Below, in pieces: positions 23,280 through 32,365 of a DNA stretch of 49,119 nucleotides; position 1 is the stretch's first letter, and each line of letters begins with the position of its first letter. The stretch spans positions 1 through 49,119 of the forward strand of contig DSCJ01000089.1 of NCBI GenBank assembly GCA_011049175.1, written 5' to 3'. The notes below the pieces were generated by a model. It saw only the letters and a program-made list of their open reading frames with translations, searched no databases and was not told where the DNA came from. The DNA comes from Bacteroidota bacterium. Lineage in GTDB: Bacteria > Bacteroidota > Bacteroidia > Bacteroidales > VadinHA17. The translations under genes and the position numbers were made by a program.

Positions 23280-24539
23280 ATGAAGAACATTGACAATTAT
23301 CCGTTCAAGGGCAAAAAAGTGATCATGCGTGTGGATTTTAACGTTCCACTGAACAGCCAGTTTGAGGTAACCGATGATACGAGGATCAGGGCTGCCCGCC
23401 AAACGATTCTGAAGGTGCTGGAAGAAGGCGGTTCTGTGATCCTGATGTCTCACCTGGGCCGCCCTAACGGAAAACCACAGGAAAAATTTTCCCTGAAGCA
23501 TGTGGTTCCTGCTGTAGAAAAGGTGCTGGGGAAAAAGGTGATCTTTGCTGATGATTGTGTGGGAGAAAAAACTGCCGATATGGCCGCTGCTTTGAAACCT
23601 GGCGAAGTCATGCTGCTCGAAAACCTGCGTTTCTACGAGGAGGAGGAAGGGAAACCCTATCACCTGGGGAAAGATGCCACCGAAGAAGAAAAGAAGGTGG
23701 CAAAGGGACAGGTTAAGGAAAAGCAGAAGGAATTTGTAAAAAAACTGGCATCCTACGCCGATTGCTATGTGAATGATGCTTTCGGAACAGCACACCGCGC
23801 CCATGCTTCCACAGCCCTTATTGCCGGGCATTTCCCCGAAGACAGCATGTTCGGATACCTCATCCGCAATGAGCTGGATGCCATGGACAAAGTGCTGCAC
23901 CATCCCGAAAAACCGATGACGGCCATCATGGGTGGGGCCAAGGTTTCGGATAAAATCATGGTGATCGAAAACCTGCTTGAACGGGTAAACAACCTGATCA
24001 TTGGAGGAGGCATGACCTATACATTCATCAGAGCCCGCGGAGGGAAAACGGGAAATTCGCTGGTGGAGGAAGATAAGCTCGACCTGGCTGTCCAGGTGAT
24101 GGAAAAAGCAAAACAAAAAGGGGTGAACCTGTTGCTGCCGGTGGACAATGTGGTTGCCGATAAATTCGACAATGATGCCCACCGCAAAGTGTGTCCCGTG
24201 GATCAGGTGGAAGAGGGGTGGATGGGACTGGATATTGGTGAGGAAACCATCCGGATGTTCAGCGAAGTGATCATGAAATCGAAAACCATTCTGTGGAACG
24301 GACCCATGGGCGTGTTTGAAATGAGCAATTTCCGCAATGGTACGGTGGAAATAGCCAGAGCCATTGCCGCCGCCACGGAAAAAGGGGCTTTCAGCCTGGT
24401 GGGGGGTGGCGACTCGGTGGCTGCCGTAACCCAGTTCGGCCTGGCCGATAAAGTGAGTTATGTATCCACCGGCGGCGGTGCTATGCTGGAATACATTGAA
24501 GGGAAAGAGCTTCCCGGGATCAAAGCCATCAGGGGGTAA
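23280..24539 (+). CDS. pgk: Phosphoglycerate kinase
   Basis: Glycolytic enzyme converting 1,3-bisphosphoglycerate plus ADP to 3-phosphoglycerate plus ATP. The 419-residue protein has [25 protein letters not shown] and [14 protein letters not shown] in the substrate domain, then [16 protein letters not shown] and [10 protein letters not shown] in the nucleotide domain. ATG 23280 is chosen because the frame upstream to 23133 encodes unrelated residues and lies across the promoter. A perfect 12-base terminator follows at 24582-24620. Confidence 0.97.
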   Translation: MKNIDNYPFKGKKVIMRVDFNVPLNSQFEVTDDTRIRAARQTILKVLEEGGSVILMSHLGRPNGKPQEKFSLKHVVPAVEKVLGKKVIFADDCVGEKTADMAAALKPGEVMLLENLRFYEEEEGKPYHLGKDATEEEKKVAKGQVKEKQKEFVKKLASYADCYVNDAFGTAHRAHASTALIAGHFPEDSMFGYLIRNELDAMDKVLHHPEKPMTAIMGGAKVSDKIMVIENLLERVNNLIIGGGMTYTFIRARGGKTGNSLVEEDKLDLAVQVMEKAKQKGVNLLLPVDNVVADKFDNDAHRKVCPVDQVEEGWMGLDIGEETIRMFSEVIMKSKTILWNGPMGVFEMSNFRNGTVEIARAIAAATEKGAFSLVGGGDSVAAVTQFGLADKVSYVSTGGGAMLEYIEGKELPGIKAIRG

Positions 24540-24581
24540 ATCATTCTGATGCCCGCTGTGTGTGGATTGCTCTGAAAATAT

Positions 24582-24620
24582 AAAAGCCGGAAAGGAGTAA
24601 CGGGTTCTTTTCCGGCTTTT
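24582..24620. terminator. Intrinsic terminator of pgk
   Basis: AAAAGCCGGAAA (24582-24593) pairs perfectly with TTTCCGGCTTTT (24609-24620) across a 15-base loop. The T-run is within the stem, so it can act in both directions. Confidence 0.85.
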
Positions 24621-24645
24621 AAACCATCAGGACCGATTTTTGTTG

Positions 24646-24653
24646 TAACTTTG
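24646..24653 (+). promoter_or_regulatory. Candidate -7 element of the lipoprotein-acyltransferase operon
   Basis: TAACTTTG matches TAnnTTTG, 38 bases before the lipoprotein ATG and just after the pgk terminator. The -33 region is poor. Confidence 0.4.
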
Positions 24654-24691
24654 AAAAAGGTGAGACGTTTCGGTGTTAAAATCGTCGTGCT

Positions 24692-25246
24692 ATGAAAAGG
24701 TTACCGGTTTTCCTGTGGATCATTGGGCTGATGGTTGCCTCATGCAGTAAGAAGGACGGGCCCGTTCCCGTTTCGGGAACGGTTACCCTCGATTCCCGCA
24801 TGTACTTCAACAGCGAAACACAGAACTACTACATGTACGGATTCGATTTCGACCTGGCAAAAAAGGTGAAATACGAACGATTGGTCAGCGGGGCCGGGAC
24901 CGACCTGGTATTGTCGGCCCTGCCCGGGGTGGGTGAGGGCCCGGATGGGGGTTATTTTACCAGCCCGCATAACGAAGAAGCCTTTTACCTGGCCGGTTCT
25001 TTCGATAATCCTGAAGACGCCGGGGATTTCTATCACAGCCTGCAGAGTTTTGCCCTGCCCGTATTTGACGAGTGGGCCAATCCGGTCCTTCCCGGTCAGG
25101 TGTGGATTATGCAAACAAAGGAAATGACTTATGCCAAATTGTGGATCCGTTCGGTGGAGGTGGCGGGGCCTTCGGGCGATGAATATGTGGAATGCACCTT
25201 CGAATGGACGTATCAGCCCGACGGATCCATGTTTTTTCCCGAATGA
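24692..25246 (+). CDS. Small lipoprotein of unknown function
   Basis: A 184-residue exported lipoprotein: signal peptide LPVFLWIIGLMVASC with lipobox Cys at about 18, followed by a beta-rich domain (YYMYGFDFDLAKKVKYER, VWIMQTKEMTYAKLWIRSVE, YVECTFEWTYQPDG). I do not recognise a named family. The stop codon overlaps the start of the LuxE-like gene (ATGA, 25243-25246), so the two are translationally coupled and probably act together. The cellular role is unknown. Confidence 0.72.
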   Translation: MKRLPVFLWIIGLMVASCSKKDGPVPVSGTVTLDSRMYFNSETQNYYMYGFDFDLAKKVKYERLVSGAGTDLVLSALPGVGEGPDGGYFTSPHNEEAFYLAGSFDNPEDAGDFYHSLQSFALPVFDEWANPVLPGQVWIMQTKEMTYAKLWIRSVEVAGPSGDEYVECTFEWTYQPDGSMFFPE

Positions 25247-26232
25247 AGCAACCGTTTCCCACCGGCGATATCATCAGGAACCATACTGACCGGGAATTTG
25301 AAGAAATGGCCCTGGAAATGTTCAGGTTCCAGGCCAAAAATAATGAAGTATACCGCGAATACCTCCGGTATATCGGCATCGCTACAGGGTCTATTGAAAG
25401 GCTTTCGGATATTCCTTTTCTCCCGGCCCGCTTGTTCAAAACACGGCGCGTAATATGCGGTCACGGGAAACCCGGGGCGGTTTTTACCAGCAGCACCACC
25501 ACAGGAGCCGTTCCTTCAAGGCATGAGGTTTGCGATCTGTCTGTTTACCGCCGCTCGCTAATCAGTGCGTTCGAAAGGATATACGGTCCGGTGGAAGACT
25601 GGTGCGTGCTGGCCCTTCTGCCGTCGTACCTGGAAAGAAAAGGTTCTTCCCTGGTTTTTATGGTCCGGGAATGGATTGAACGAAGCCGGCATCCGCAAAG
25701 CGGATTTTTTTCCGGTGTTACGGATAAGCTGACGGAGGTATTGATCCGGCAACAAAAATCAGGTGAAAAAACCCTGCTGCTGGGCGTGAGTTTTGCTTTG
25801 CTTGACCTGGCCGAAAAAGGGCCTTTTGGATTTTCGCGGATAACCGTGATGGAAACCGGAGGCATGAAAGGCCGGCGAAGGGAAATGACCCGCCAGGAAC
25901 TGCACGGGATGCTGAAAAAGCGACTGGGAATCGAAACCGTACATTCCGAATACGGAATGACCGAACTCCTTTCCCAGGCCTATTCCACCGGGAACGGCCT
26001 GTTTTATCCCCCTCCCTGGATGGAGATCTTCATAAGAGACCGGTATGATCCCTTTGCACAGGTTCCCGACGGCACCACCGGAGGGATCAATGTAATCGAC
26101 CTGGCCAATGTGTACTCGTGTGCCTTTGTCGAAACAGAAGACCTGGGCAGGCGTTTGCCCGGCGGGGGCTTTGAGGTGCTTGGCCGGTACGACCAGAGCG
26201 AGATCAGGGGCTGCAACCTGATGGTGGGTTAA
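25243..26232 (+). CDS. LuxE-like acyl-protein synthetase/acyltransferase
   Basis: A 329-residue member of the LuxE/adenylating-enzyme group that activates fatty acids or other acyl groups. Visible features: FLPARLFKTRRV, FTSSTTTGAVPSRHEV (a Ser/Thr-rich nucleotide loop), VLALLPSYLERKGSSLVFMV, METGGMKGRRREMTR, HSEYGMTELLSQAY, and a C-terminal CAFVETEDLGRR region. These follow the LuxE (PF04443) pattern. LuxE makes fatty acyl-AMP and transfers the acyl group, but no luxC or luxD is nearby, so this is not a luminescence gene. The substrate is unknown. ATG 25243 was chosen for the ATGA overlap with the lipoprotein gene. Confidence 0.82.
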   Translation: MKQPFPTGDIIRNHTDREFEEMALEMFRFQAKNNEVYREYLRYIGIATGSIERLSDIPFLPARLFKTRRVICGHGKPGAVFTSSTTTGAVPSRHEVCDLSVYRRSLISAFERIYGPVEDWCVLALLPSYLERKGSSLVFMVREWIERSRHPQSGFFSGVTDKLTEVLIRQQKSGEKTLLLGVSFALLDLAEKGPFGFSRITVMETGGMKGRRREMTRQELHGMLKKRLGIETVHSEYGMTELLSQAYSTGNGLFYPPPWMEIFIRDRYDPFAQVPDGTTGGINVIDLANVYSCAFVETEDLGRRLPGGGFEVLGRYDQSEIRGCNLMVG

Positions 26233-26264
26233 ACCTGGCCCCGTTTCTCCGGGTAAATCAGCGA

Positions 26265-27437
26265 TTATTTACCGGTTTCCCATTTTTTCGTGATATTTTC
26301 CGGAACTGCATCCCGGTGCACCATGATGGCAATGGTTTTCAGTTTTACATAAGGAGCAGACATGCGCAGAAAGCCTCCGTCCTCGTTGCTGTCAGTTCCC
26401 CATGAATTTTTGGTGATGTAATAGCGATTGCCCTCCCGGTCTTCGGAAATGCCCACAATGTGCATCAGGTGGTCGTCGGTGGTGAGAAAATTGTTGAAGG
26501 TTTCCTGCCGCATTTCCTGGGTGACCGTCTTTTCCGGAGAAGGGGATTTGAATATTTTTTCCCGTTCTTCGTCCGACATCTCATCCCATTCCTTTTCGGG
26601 AAGTATGGCCACTCCGTTTTTGTGCGACATCCCCTGCTCGCTCACATCGCCGTCCCAGGCCACCGTATAACCGTTCATCAGAGCATGATCAATCACTTCC
26701 ATCAACTCTTCCACAGGCAGGTTGTAATACAGGTCGCCCGACCAGTTATCGGGTACTTCCAGGTTGATCTTTTCATAGAAAGGATGATGGGTGTAGGAAG
26801 TGATCTCCACGTATTGGTCCGGATCGAACCCGGTGGATTCCAAATAACTTTTCGGGGTGAAGGTTTTTCCTTCCACCTGGAATGCCGACGGTTCTTCTCC
26901 CAGGTAGGTTTCAACCACTTTTCTGAAAGCTTCAGGCCATACCGGGCTCAGAGGGCGGATGCGTCCTCCTGTCAGTCCGTCAAGGAATCCCCTTAGCACA
27001 GCCGACAGTTCCCCGTGATTGTGGGTGTCGGATCCGTAGTTTTTCCCCGGATAAACGGTTTCGGGAACAAATCCGTGTTCTTTTACAACCTTTATCACAT
27101 CGTGTGCCTGGCCTCCCTGGCTGAAATTCGCCATTCCGTGATAGCGTATGTACAAATCAGCTTTGTTGAGGTATGCGTGTTTAACGAAATACATTTCCGA
27201 CAGGTCTGTCTCGGTCAGTCCCATCCTCATCAGTTCTGACTCGATAAATGAGGTGGTGGCGAAAGCCCAGCAGGTACCAGTTCTTTGCTGATTTTTTACT
27301 GCACTGACAGGTAATCTGACCACATCGGTGAACCTGTATCCGTCTTCTTTCTTTTCCTCTCTTTTTTTCTGGGCGGTGAGAGTGCCGGGAATCAGAAACA
27401 GGGAAATAAATAACAGGCCTATGATTCTTGTTCTCAT
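26265..27437 (-). CDS. Exported C1 family cysteine peptidase (bleomycin hydrolase/PepC-like)
   Basis: A 390-residue papain-fold aminopeptidase of the C1B type, with a signal peptide (IIGLLFISLFLIPGTLTAQ). Catalytic residues are visible: Gln50 and Cys56 in QQRTGTCWAFA, His in HLMHIVGI and Asn in ITKNSWG. The typical C1B enzymes are cytoplasmic hexamers, so a signal peptide places this one in the periplasm or outside. The C-terminal residue arrangement that trims substrates in PepC cannot be judged. It lies 35 bases after the DUF502 gene, at the end of the S66-YraN-YjbR-DUF502 run. Confidence 0.88.
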   Translation of the reverse strand: MRTRIIGLLFISLFLIPGTLTAQKKREEKKEDGYRFTDVVRLPVSAVKNQQRTGTCWAFATTSFIESELMRMGLTETDLSEMYFVKHAYLNKADLYIRYHGMANFSQGGQAHDVIKVVKEHGFVPETVYPGKNYGSDTHNHGELSAVLRGFLDGLTGGRIRPLSPVWPEAFRKVVETYLGEEPSAFQVEGKTFTPKSYLESTGFDPDQYVEITSYTHHPFYEKINLEVPDNWSGDLYYNLPVEELMEVIDHALMNGYTVAWDGDVSEQGMSHKNGVAILPEKEWDEMSDEEREKIFKSPSPEKTVTQEMRQETFNNFLTTDDHLMHIVGISEDREGNRYYITKNSWGTDSNEDGGFLRMSAPYVKLKTIAIMVHRDAVPENITKKWETGK

Positions 27438-27472
27438 TTTTAAAATGTTTTTATTGGTTAATATCGAATTGG

Positions 27473-28039
27473 TTAAATGTGTGTTACTCCTCCGGAAACG
27501 ATGAATTTCATGGCCTCAGCCGAAGGCAGGTCGAGTGGGGTGACTTCCCCGGAAGGGACCAGAAAAAGTTCCCCCGAAAAGTTATAGGAATGAGGGAAAT
27601 ACACGGCCACAAGTTCGGTTTTCCCCAGGCGCGAAAGATCTTTCTGTGTGAGAAATCCCAGTTTGTGCAGATTGGAAATGTTGTTCACGCGTACCAGTAC
27701 CGGATATGTGAACTTTTTATCCTTGCCTACAAAAGCCGATAAAAGATCCTGAATGGACGAATAGATTACCTTTAAGAGGGGGAATTGCTTCAGAATGCGT
27801 GTCATCAGCTTTTTGACGGGCCGGAACAGGATTGACTGGGTGATGAACCCCAGCAGGGTGATCAGCAGAAAAATGGTGACCAGTCCCAGGCCGGGAATTC
27901 TGACCATCAGGAAGCTGTAAATCCATTCGCTGAGTAAACCGTCAATAAACTTAAAAACCACATACACCACGTATGCGGTTACTCCCAGGGGGGCAACTAC
28001 CAGAAGCCCCTGAAGGAAATACCTGCCGATTCGTTTCAT
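27473..28039 (-). CDS. DUF502 inner-membrane protein
   Basis: A 188-residue protein with two clear hydrophobic segments (GLLVVAPLGVTAYVVYVVFK and LGLVTIFLLITLLGFITQS) and a conserved C-terminal cytoplasmic beta domain. Features are LLKVIYSSIQDLLSAF, a GFLT block and a VYFPHSYNFSGELFLVP block, matching DUF502. Function is unknown. It lies seven bases after the YjbR-like gene, so both are co-transcribed. Confidence 0.85.
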   Translation of the reverse strand: MKRIGRYFLQGLLVVAPLGVTAYVVYVVFKFIDGLLSEWIYSFLMVRIPGLGLVTIFLLITLLGFITQSILFRPVKKLMTRILKQFPLLKVIYSSIQDLLSAFVGKDKKFTYPVLVRVNNISNLHKLGFLTQKDLSRLGKTELVAVYFPHSYNFSGELFLVPSGEVTPLDLPSAEAMKFIVSGGVTHI

Positions 28040-28046
28040 AGCGATA

Positions 28047-28400
28047 TTATTTATTCCATAAATCTTTTTGCCTGTACAAAGGTAAACTTTTCACCACTTC
28101 ATCCCACGAATGGTCAATCCATTCCCGGATGAGGCCTGCAGGTATGGAACCGTCAAGCATCACGGTGTTCCAGTACTTCTTGTTCATATGGTATCCGGGC
28201 AACACCTCCGGATACTGTTCCCGCAGGATGACAGCTTTTTCGGGATCGCATTTGAGATTGACCGAGTGAGGGTTTTCCAGATTCAGCAGGGCGAACATTT
28301 TTCCTCCCACCTTGAATACCAGGGTAGACTCATCGAAGGGGAATCCTTCCGTAACACCTTTTTTTCCAAGGCAGTATTCTCTGATCTCTTCCAGGTTCAT
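28047..28400 (-). CDS. YjbR/MmcQ-family protein
   Basis: A 117-residue protein of the MmcQ/YjbR family (CyaY-like fold), containing GVTEGFPFDESTLVFKVGGK, LKCDPEKA and HMNKKYWNTVML, the family's conserved pieces. Members are small cytoplasmic proteins, some described as DNA binding. The biological role is not settled. The ATG overlaps the YraN stop codon by four bases. Confidence 0.88.
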   Translation of the reverse strand: MNLEEIREYCLGKKGVTEGFPFDESTLVFKVGGKMFALLNLENPHSVNLKCDPEKAVILREQYPEVLPGYHMNKKYWNTVMLDGSIPAGLIREWIDHSWDEVVKSLPLYRQKDLWNK

Positions 28401-28765
28401 GACAGGATATCGGGATAAATAGCGTCTTCAATATGATCTATCTCATTGCGGTCGGGGTAGCATATTACCGATATCACATCGAAACGGGCTTTCAGGTCGA
28501 TACCCGTTTTTTCTATGTAAGCATGGGCGGCTTGCACCAGGAGGTGCTGTTTGCGGCGAGTGATCGATTCGAAAGGAAGTTCCGGGGAGTCGGAACGTCG
28601 GGTTTTTACCTCCACGAACACCAGGCGGTCGCCTTTTATGGCCACAATGTCGATTTCACGGTGCCTGTCGTGCCAGTTCCTTTCCAGAATACGGTACCCT
28701 TTGCTGCAGAGGTGGGATGCAGCCAGTTCTTCACCGTACCTGCCTGCCTCGGTGGGTTTTTTCAT
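28397..28765 (-). CDS. YraN-family (UPF0102) endonuclease-like protein
   Basis: A 122-residue protein with the restriction-endonuclease fold of the YraN family: GRYGEELAASHL, RNWHDRHREIDIVA, FVEVKTRRSDSPE and ITRRKQHLLVQAA. The aspartate and E-x-K residues of a PD-(D/E)xK nuclease are present. The function is still unknown; links to DNA uptake or repair have been proposed for relatives. ATG 28765 is preferred over an upstream non-ATG start at 28789. Confidence 0.9.
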   Translation of the reverse strand: MKKPTEAGRYGEELAASHLCSKGYRILERNWHDRHREIDIVAIKGDRLVFVEVKTRRSDSPELPFESITRRKQHLLVQAAHAYIEKTGIDLKARFDVISVICYPDRNEIDHIEDAIYPDILS

Positions 28766-28828
28766 TTCGTGGTTGCCTGTTCCGGCCATTTGTGTTCAGC
28801 ATTATTTTCTGTCAGCCCATTCCAGCTG

Positions 28829-29761
28829 TTATCCGTGTGACACTTCCCGGTGAGGCGGCATAAACCGCAGCCGGCAGCCGGTTTGCGCCACTTCCATTTC
28901 CACGGTCCTTCCCAGAATAAGAGCCAGGTTGGGCCTGCAGTGGCCTGCCGGGAATCCGAAGGATACCGGATACCCGGAGCCTTCTGTATATCCGGCCACA
29001 ATATTTTCCGCATTTTTCCCGAAAGGTGTCTCATTGTCGTGCATTCGGTCGAACCCGCCTGCGATCAGCCCCTTCAGGGAATCAAGCCGGTTTCCCAGCC
29101 ACAGGTTGTTCATCATACGGTCTATATGATACAGGTATTCATCCACATCTTCCAGGAACAGAATGCGGTGACCGGTCAGGAGATCGTACGAAGTTCCCCG
29201 CAGGCTGTACAGTACCGACAGGTTTCCCCCGCAGAGTATGCCGCGGCAAGTACCTATACGGTTCAGGGGATGAGGTTCCCAGCGGTATTCTACGGGTTCG
29301 CCGAAAAGGACCTTCCGCAGGCTTTCCACTCCTTCAGGATCGGCATGCTTCCCACCGAAATGCAGGGCCATGGAAGCATGGATGCTTTCCACATGCAGGT
29401 TGGTTTGCAGGTGACTGTGCAGTGCGGTAATATCGCTGAAACCGGCCAGCCATTTGGGCGAACGCATGAAAGAGGAAAAATCGAGATAGCGGAGCAATCG
29501 TGTCGTACCGTATCCCCCGCGCGCGAAGAGGATCAGCCGGATATCGGGGTTATCAAGCATATCCTGCAGATCGGCCAGCCTTTCGCGGTCGGTTCCGGCA
29601 AACTGTCCGTGCCCGGCATAAAGGTGGCTGCCTGCAACAGGTTCCAGCCCCCAATGCTGCAGGGTTTCCATACACGCGTACATTTCTTCGGGTGCCACTT
29701 TTCGGGCCGGGGCCATTACCCCTGCTTTCATTCCGGGCTGCAAGTATTCAGGGCTTATCAT
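28829..29761 (-). CDS. S66 family LD-carboxypeptidase
   Basis: A serine peptidase of the LdcA/MccF family that trims the terminal D-alanine from muropeptides during peptidoglycan recycling, or hydrolyses microcin-type conjugates. Of 310 residues, the key pieces are FARGGYGTTRLL, WLAGFSDITALH with the nucleophile Ser, LFLEDVDEYLYHIDR with the Glu, and FGFPAGH with the His. ATG 29761 is preferred; the frame is open to 29842 but would run across the divergent metG promoter. It leads the five-gene minus-strand run ending with the C1 peptidase. Whether it acts as LdcA or MccF cannot be told from sequence. Confidence 0.9.
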   Translation of the reverse strand: MISPEYLQPGMKAGVMAPARKVAPEEMYACMETLQHWGLEPVAGSHLYAGHGQFAGTDRERLADLQDMLDNPDIRLILFARGGYGTTRLLRYLDFSSFMRSPKWLAGFSDITALHSHLQTNLHVESIHASMALHFGGKHADPEGVESLRKVLFGEPVEYRWEPHPLNRIGTCRGILCGGNLSVLYSLRGTSYDLLTGHRILFLEDVDEYLYHIDRMMNNLWLGNRLDSLKGLIAGGFDRMHDNETPFGKNAENIVAGYTEGSGYPVSFGFPAGHCRPNLALILGRTVEMEVAQTGCRLRFMPPHREVSHG

Positions 29762-29791
29762 TCGTGAAACATGAAAATACTTGTATCTTTG
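29761..29791 (+). promoter_or_regulatory. Candidate metG promoter
   Basis: TTCG (29761-29764), 19 bases, then TATCTTTG (29784-29791). This is the same spacing as at kbl and a strong Bacteroidota match. The -33 part touches the start codon of the divergent S66 gene. Confidence 0.6.
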
Positions 29792-29840
29792 CCAGCATCT
29801 AAAAATAACCATTCTTACAGGAACTATCCAACTCTGTGTC

Positions 29841-31877
29841 ATGAAAAAATTCGAACGGCACCTGATTACTTCCGCCCTTCCCTACGCCAACGGTCCCATT
29901 CATATCGGCCACCTGGCCGGTGTGTATGTTCCTTCAGATATTTACACCCGGTATCTGCGGCAGAAAGGGGAGGATGTGATTTCCATCTGCGGATCGGACG
30001 AGCATGGTGTTCCCATCACACTGAAAGCCCGGCAGGAAGGGGTGAGCCCGCAGGAAATTGTAGACCGGTACCATGCCCTCAATAAGAAATCGTTTGAAAG
30101 GCTGGGCATTGCCTTTGACATGTATGCCCGTACCTCTTCGCCGGTACATTATGAAACGGCCTCGCAATTTTTCAGAACATTGTACGATAAGGGGGAGTTT
30201 ATTGAAAAAACCACAGAGCAGTACTACGATGAGGAGGCCGGTCAGTTCCTGGCCGACCGGTATATTACGGGTACCTGTCCGCACTGCGGGCATGATCATG
30301 CTTACGGTGATCAATGTGAACGGTGCGGCACCTCGCTGAGCCCCACCGACCTGATCAGTCCCCGATCGGCAATCAGCGGCAGCAAGCCTGTATTGAAGGA
30401 AACCCGCCACTGGTATCTGCCTCTTGATCAACATGAGCCCTTTCTTAGAAAATGGATACTGGAAGACCATAAGGAGTGGAAATCCAATGTATACGGACAG
30501 TGCAAATCGTGGCTCGACCAGGGCCTGCAACCCCGGGCAGTAAGCCGCGACCTCGACTGGGGAGTGCCGGTTCCGGTGGAAGGGGCACAGGGGAAAGTCC
30601 TGTACGTATGGTTCGATGCACCCATCGGGTACATTTCCGCCACCCGGGAACTGACCCCCGAATGGGAAAAATACTGGAAAGACCCGGCCACCCGGATGGT
30701 CCATTTCATCGGGAAAGACAATATCGTGTTCCACTGCATCATATTTCCCGTTATGCTCCGCGCCGAGGGAAGCTATATTCTGCCCGACAATGTGCCGGCC
30801 AATGAATTTCTGAACCTGGAAGGCGACAAGATTTCCACGTCCAGGAACTGGGCCGTGTGGTTGCATGAGTACCTGGAGGAATTTCCCGGGAAGGAGGATG
30901 TGTTAAGGTATGTGTTGTGTGCCAATGCGCCAGAAACCAAAGACAATGATTTTACCTGGAAAGATTTCCAGTCGAGGAACAATAACGAACTGGTTGCCGT
31001 TCTTGGAAATTTTGTGCACCGGGCGCTGATACTGACGCACAAATATTTCGAAGGAAAAGTGCCGGAAAGAAAGGAACTGACCGGTTTCGACCGGGAAGTG
31101 CTGAAAGAGATGGGTTTGATCAGGCAACGTGTAGAGAAAAGCCTGGACCAGTTCCGTTTCCGGGAAGCCCTGAACGAGGCCATGGGAATGGCCAGGCTGG
31201 GAAACAAATACCTGGCCGACACCGAACCCTGGAAAGTGTTCAAAACCGATCCCGAACGGGTGCAGACCATCCTGAACATCTCATTGCAGATTACGGCCGG
31301 CCTGTCCATTCTGCTTGCCCCGTTCATCCCTTTTACCATGAAAAGGCTGCAGGATTTTCTCAACCTCGAAAAATCTTCGTGGGACCTGGCCGGAAGCGAC
31401 CATCTTCTGCCGGCGGGTCATCCGGTCAAAACACCTGCGCTGCTGTTTGAAAAAATAGAGGATGCCGTGATTGAAAAACAGGTGAGCAAGCTGGTGGCCA
31501 CCCGCCAGGCCAACGACGGTGGGAAAGCCTCTGCCGTTCCGCCGGTGAGGGAAACCATATCTTACGAAGATTTCATGAAGATGGATATCCGAACGGCCAC
31601 CGTGGTGGAGGCAGTGAGGGTGCCTAAAACCAAAAAGCTGCTGAAGCTTACCCTGGATACGGGAGTTGACCGCCGTACGGTGGTGTCGGGCATTGCCGGG
31701 ATTTTCGATCCGGCCAGGCTGGTAGGCAGGAAGGTGTGTGTATTGGCCAATCTGGCCCCGCGCCGGATCAAAGGGATCGAGTCGAAAGGCATGATCCTGA
31801 TGGCCGAGGATACGGAATCGCACCTTTATATGATCTCCCCTCCCGATGACACTCCTAACGGATCGGAGGTAAAATAG
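29841..31877 (+). CDS. metG: Methionyl-tRNA synthetase
   Basis: Charges tRNA-Met in the cytoplasm. The 678-residue protein has HIGH (PIHIGHLAG), a zinc knuckle [18 protein letters not shown] (about residues 145-163), [11 protein letters not shown], a KMSKS equivalent ([10 protein letters not shown]), and a C-terminal tRNA-binding OB domain (about 575-678: [47 protein letters not shown]). ATG 29841 lies directly before the catalytic domain. Confidence 0.97.
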   Translation: MKKFERHLITSALPYANGPIHIGHLAGVYVPSDIYTRYLRQKGEDVISICGSDEHGVPITLKARQEGVSPQEIVDRYHALNKKSFERLGIAFDMYARTSSPVHYETASQFFRTLYDKGEFIEKTTEQYYDEEAGQFLADRYITGTCPHCGHDHAYGDQCERCGTSLSPTDLISPRSAISGSKPVLKETRHWYLPLDQHEPFLRKWILEDHKEWKSNVYGQCKSWLDQGLQPRAVSRDLDWGVPVPVEGAQGKVLYVWFDAPIGYISATRELTPEWEKYWKDPATRMVHFIGKDNIVFHCIIFPVMLRAEGSYILPDNVPANEFLNLEGDKISTSRNWAVWLHEYLEEFPGKEDVLRYVLCANAPETKDNDFTWKDFQSRNNNELVAVLGNFVHRALILTHKYFEGKVPERKELTGFDREVLKEMGLIRQRVEKSLDQFRFREALNEAMGMARLGNKYLADTEPWKVFKTDPERVQTILNISLQITAGLSILLAPFIPFTMKRLQDFLNLEKSSWDLAGSDHLLPAGHPVKTPALLFEKIEDAVIEKQVSKLVATRQANDGGKASAVPPVRETISYEDFMKMDIRTATVVEAVRVPKTKKLLKLTLDTGVDRRTVVSGIAGIFDPARLVGRKVCVLANLAPRRIKGIESKGMILMAEDTESHLYMISPPDDTPNGSEVK

Positions 31878-32035
31878 CTTTCCCTATGGCGGATTCTGTT
31901 ATCAGGGGAATGGCAGATAACTCCGTCCTCAAATTCGCAAGTCTTTTTGAGAAAACAATCAGTATATCGTTATTCAATCAATTACTGAAAAAAACCATCA
32001 CCTGTCAGGTGAAATAAAATTCGTACTTGTCACTT
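31878..32035 (+). other. Non-coding 5' part of the 31.9-32.6 kb gap
   Basis: No gene is supported between metG and 32599. This 158-base part holds the perfect palindrome at 31998-32012 and no terminator hairpin that I can see for metG. Confidence 0.5.
31998..32012. promoter_or_regulatory. Perfect 15-base palindrome, candidate operator
   Basis: TCACCTG-T-CAGGTGA is a perfect inverted repeat with a one-base centre. It is centred about 31 bases upstream of the -7 element at 32036, close to position -44 of the predicted transcript, a location suited to an activator or repressor. Confidence 0.45.
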
Positions 32036-32043
32036 TATCTTTG
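32036..32043 (+). promoter_or_regulatory. Candidate -7 element for the hairpin RNA
   Basis: TATCTTTG, the preferred Bacteroidota -7 sequence, predicts a transcript start near 32049, just before the long hairpin. The -33 position is poor, which fits an activated promoter with the upstream palindrome, or a weak one. Confidence 0.45.
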
Positions 32044-32049
32044 ATACAT

Positions 32050-32261
32050 TCATGCCACCAGCCCCTCAGGCAAAAAAATCCTCCGGCTGCTGATGCTTTT
32101 ATGGAAAAACGACGGCGGAGGAAAGCCTGCCGCGATCCAAACCCGTCCCTGACAGCGCTTTGCCTGTCAGGGACTCAGACAGGATCGCTGCACAGGCCAT
32201 GGCGCATTTTCCCCTGCCTTGTTTTTCTCATAAAACCCTCAGAGGCCAATCCTTTTTAATT
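32050..32261 (+). ncRNA. Candidate structured RNA: long imperfect hairpin of about 185 bases
   Basis: The sequence folds back on itself almost throughout. Pairings, apex outward: 32145-32155/32164-32174 (perfect 11, eight-base loop); 32132-32138/32182-32188 (GCGATCC/GGATCGC); 32125-32129/32193-32197; 32114-32124/32208-32218 (11 pairs, one A-C mismatch, one G-U); 32104-32112/32219-32227; 32097-32103/32229-32235 (TTTTATG/CATAAAA); 32090-32093/32239-32242; 32085-32088/32244-32247; 32074-32078/32253-32257 (A5/T5). A 10-base bulge lies on the 3' arm (32198-32207). On the plus strand three deviations are G-U wobbles and one is A-C; on the minus strand the counts reverse, so selection appears to act on a plus-strand RNA. 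It ends in TTTTT. The overall shape is 6S-like, but I cannot assign a family. A mobile palindromic element is the main alternative. Confidence 0.5.
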
Positions 32262-32365
32262 CATCCGGAAGGAAGAAGCTGTTTAGAAAAAAATTCTTAA
32301 CTGCAAAGGGAATTAGGTACGTACGAAAGATGCTGAGTATATATTACTGAATACCTGTTTATTGT

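Noticed and set aside
23262-24182. Open frame antisense to pgk
   Set aside because: Covers the strongly conserved pgk; no start or motif of its own.
32114-32131. GGAGGAAAG resemblance to RNase P RNA
   Set aside because: The other conserved RNase P blocks are absent and the element is only about 200 bases long.
32041-32259. Small open frame over the hairpin region
   Set aside because: Begins at TTG and lies inside a region better explained by RNA pairing; no homologous motif.
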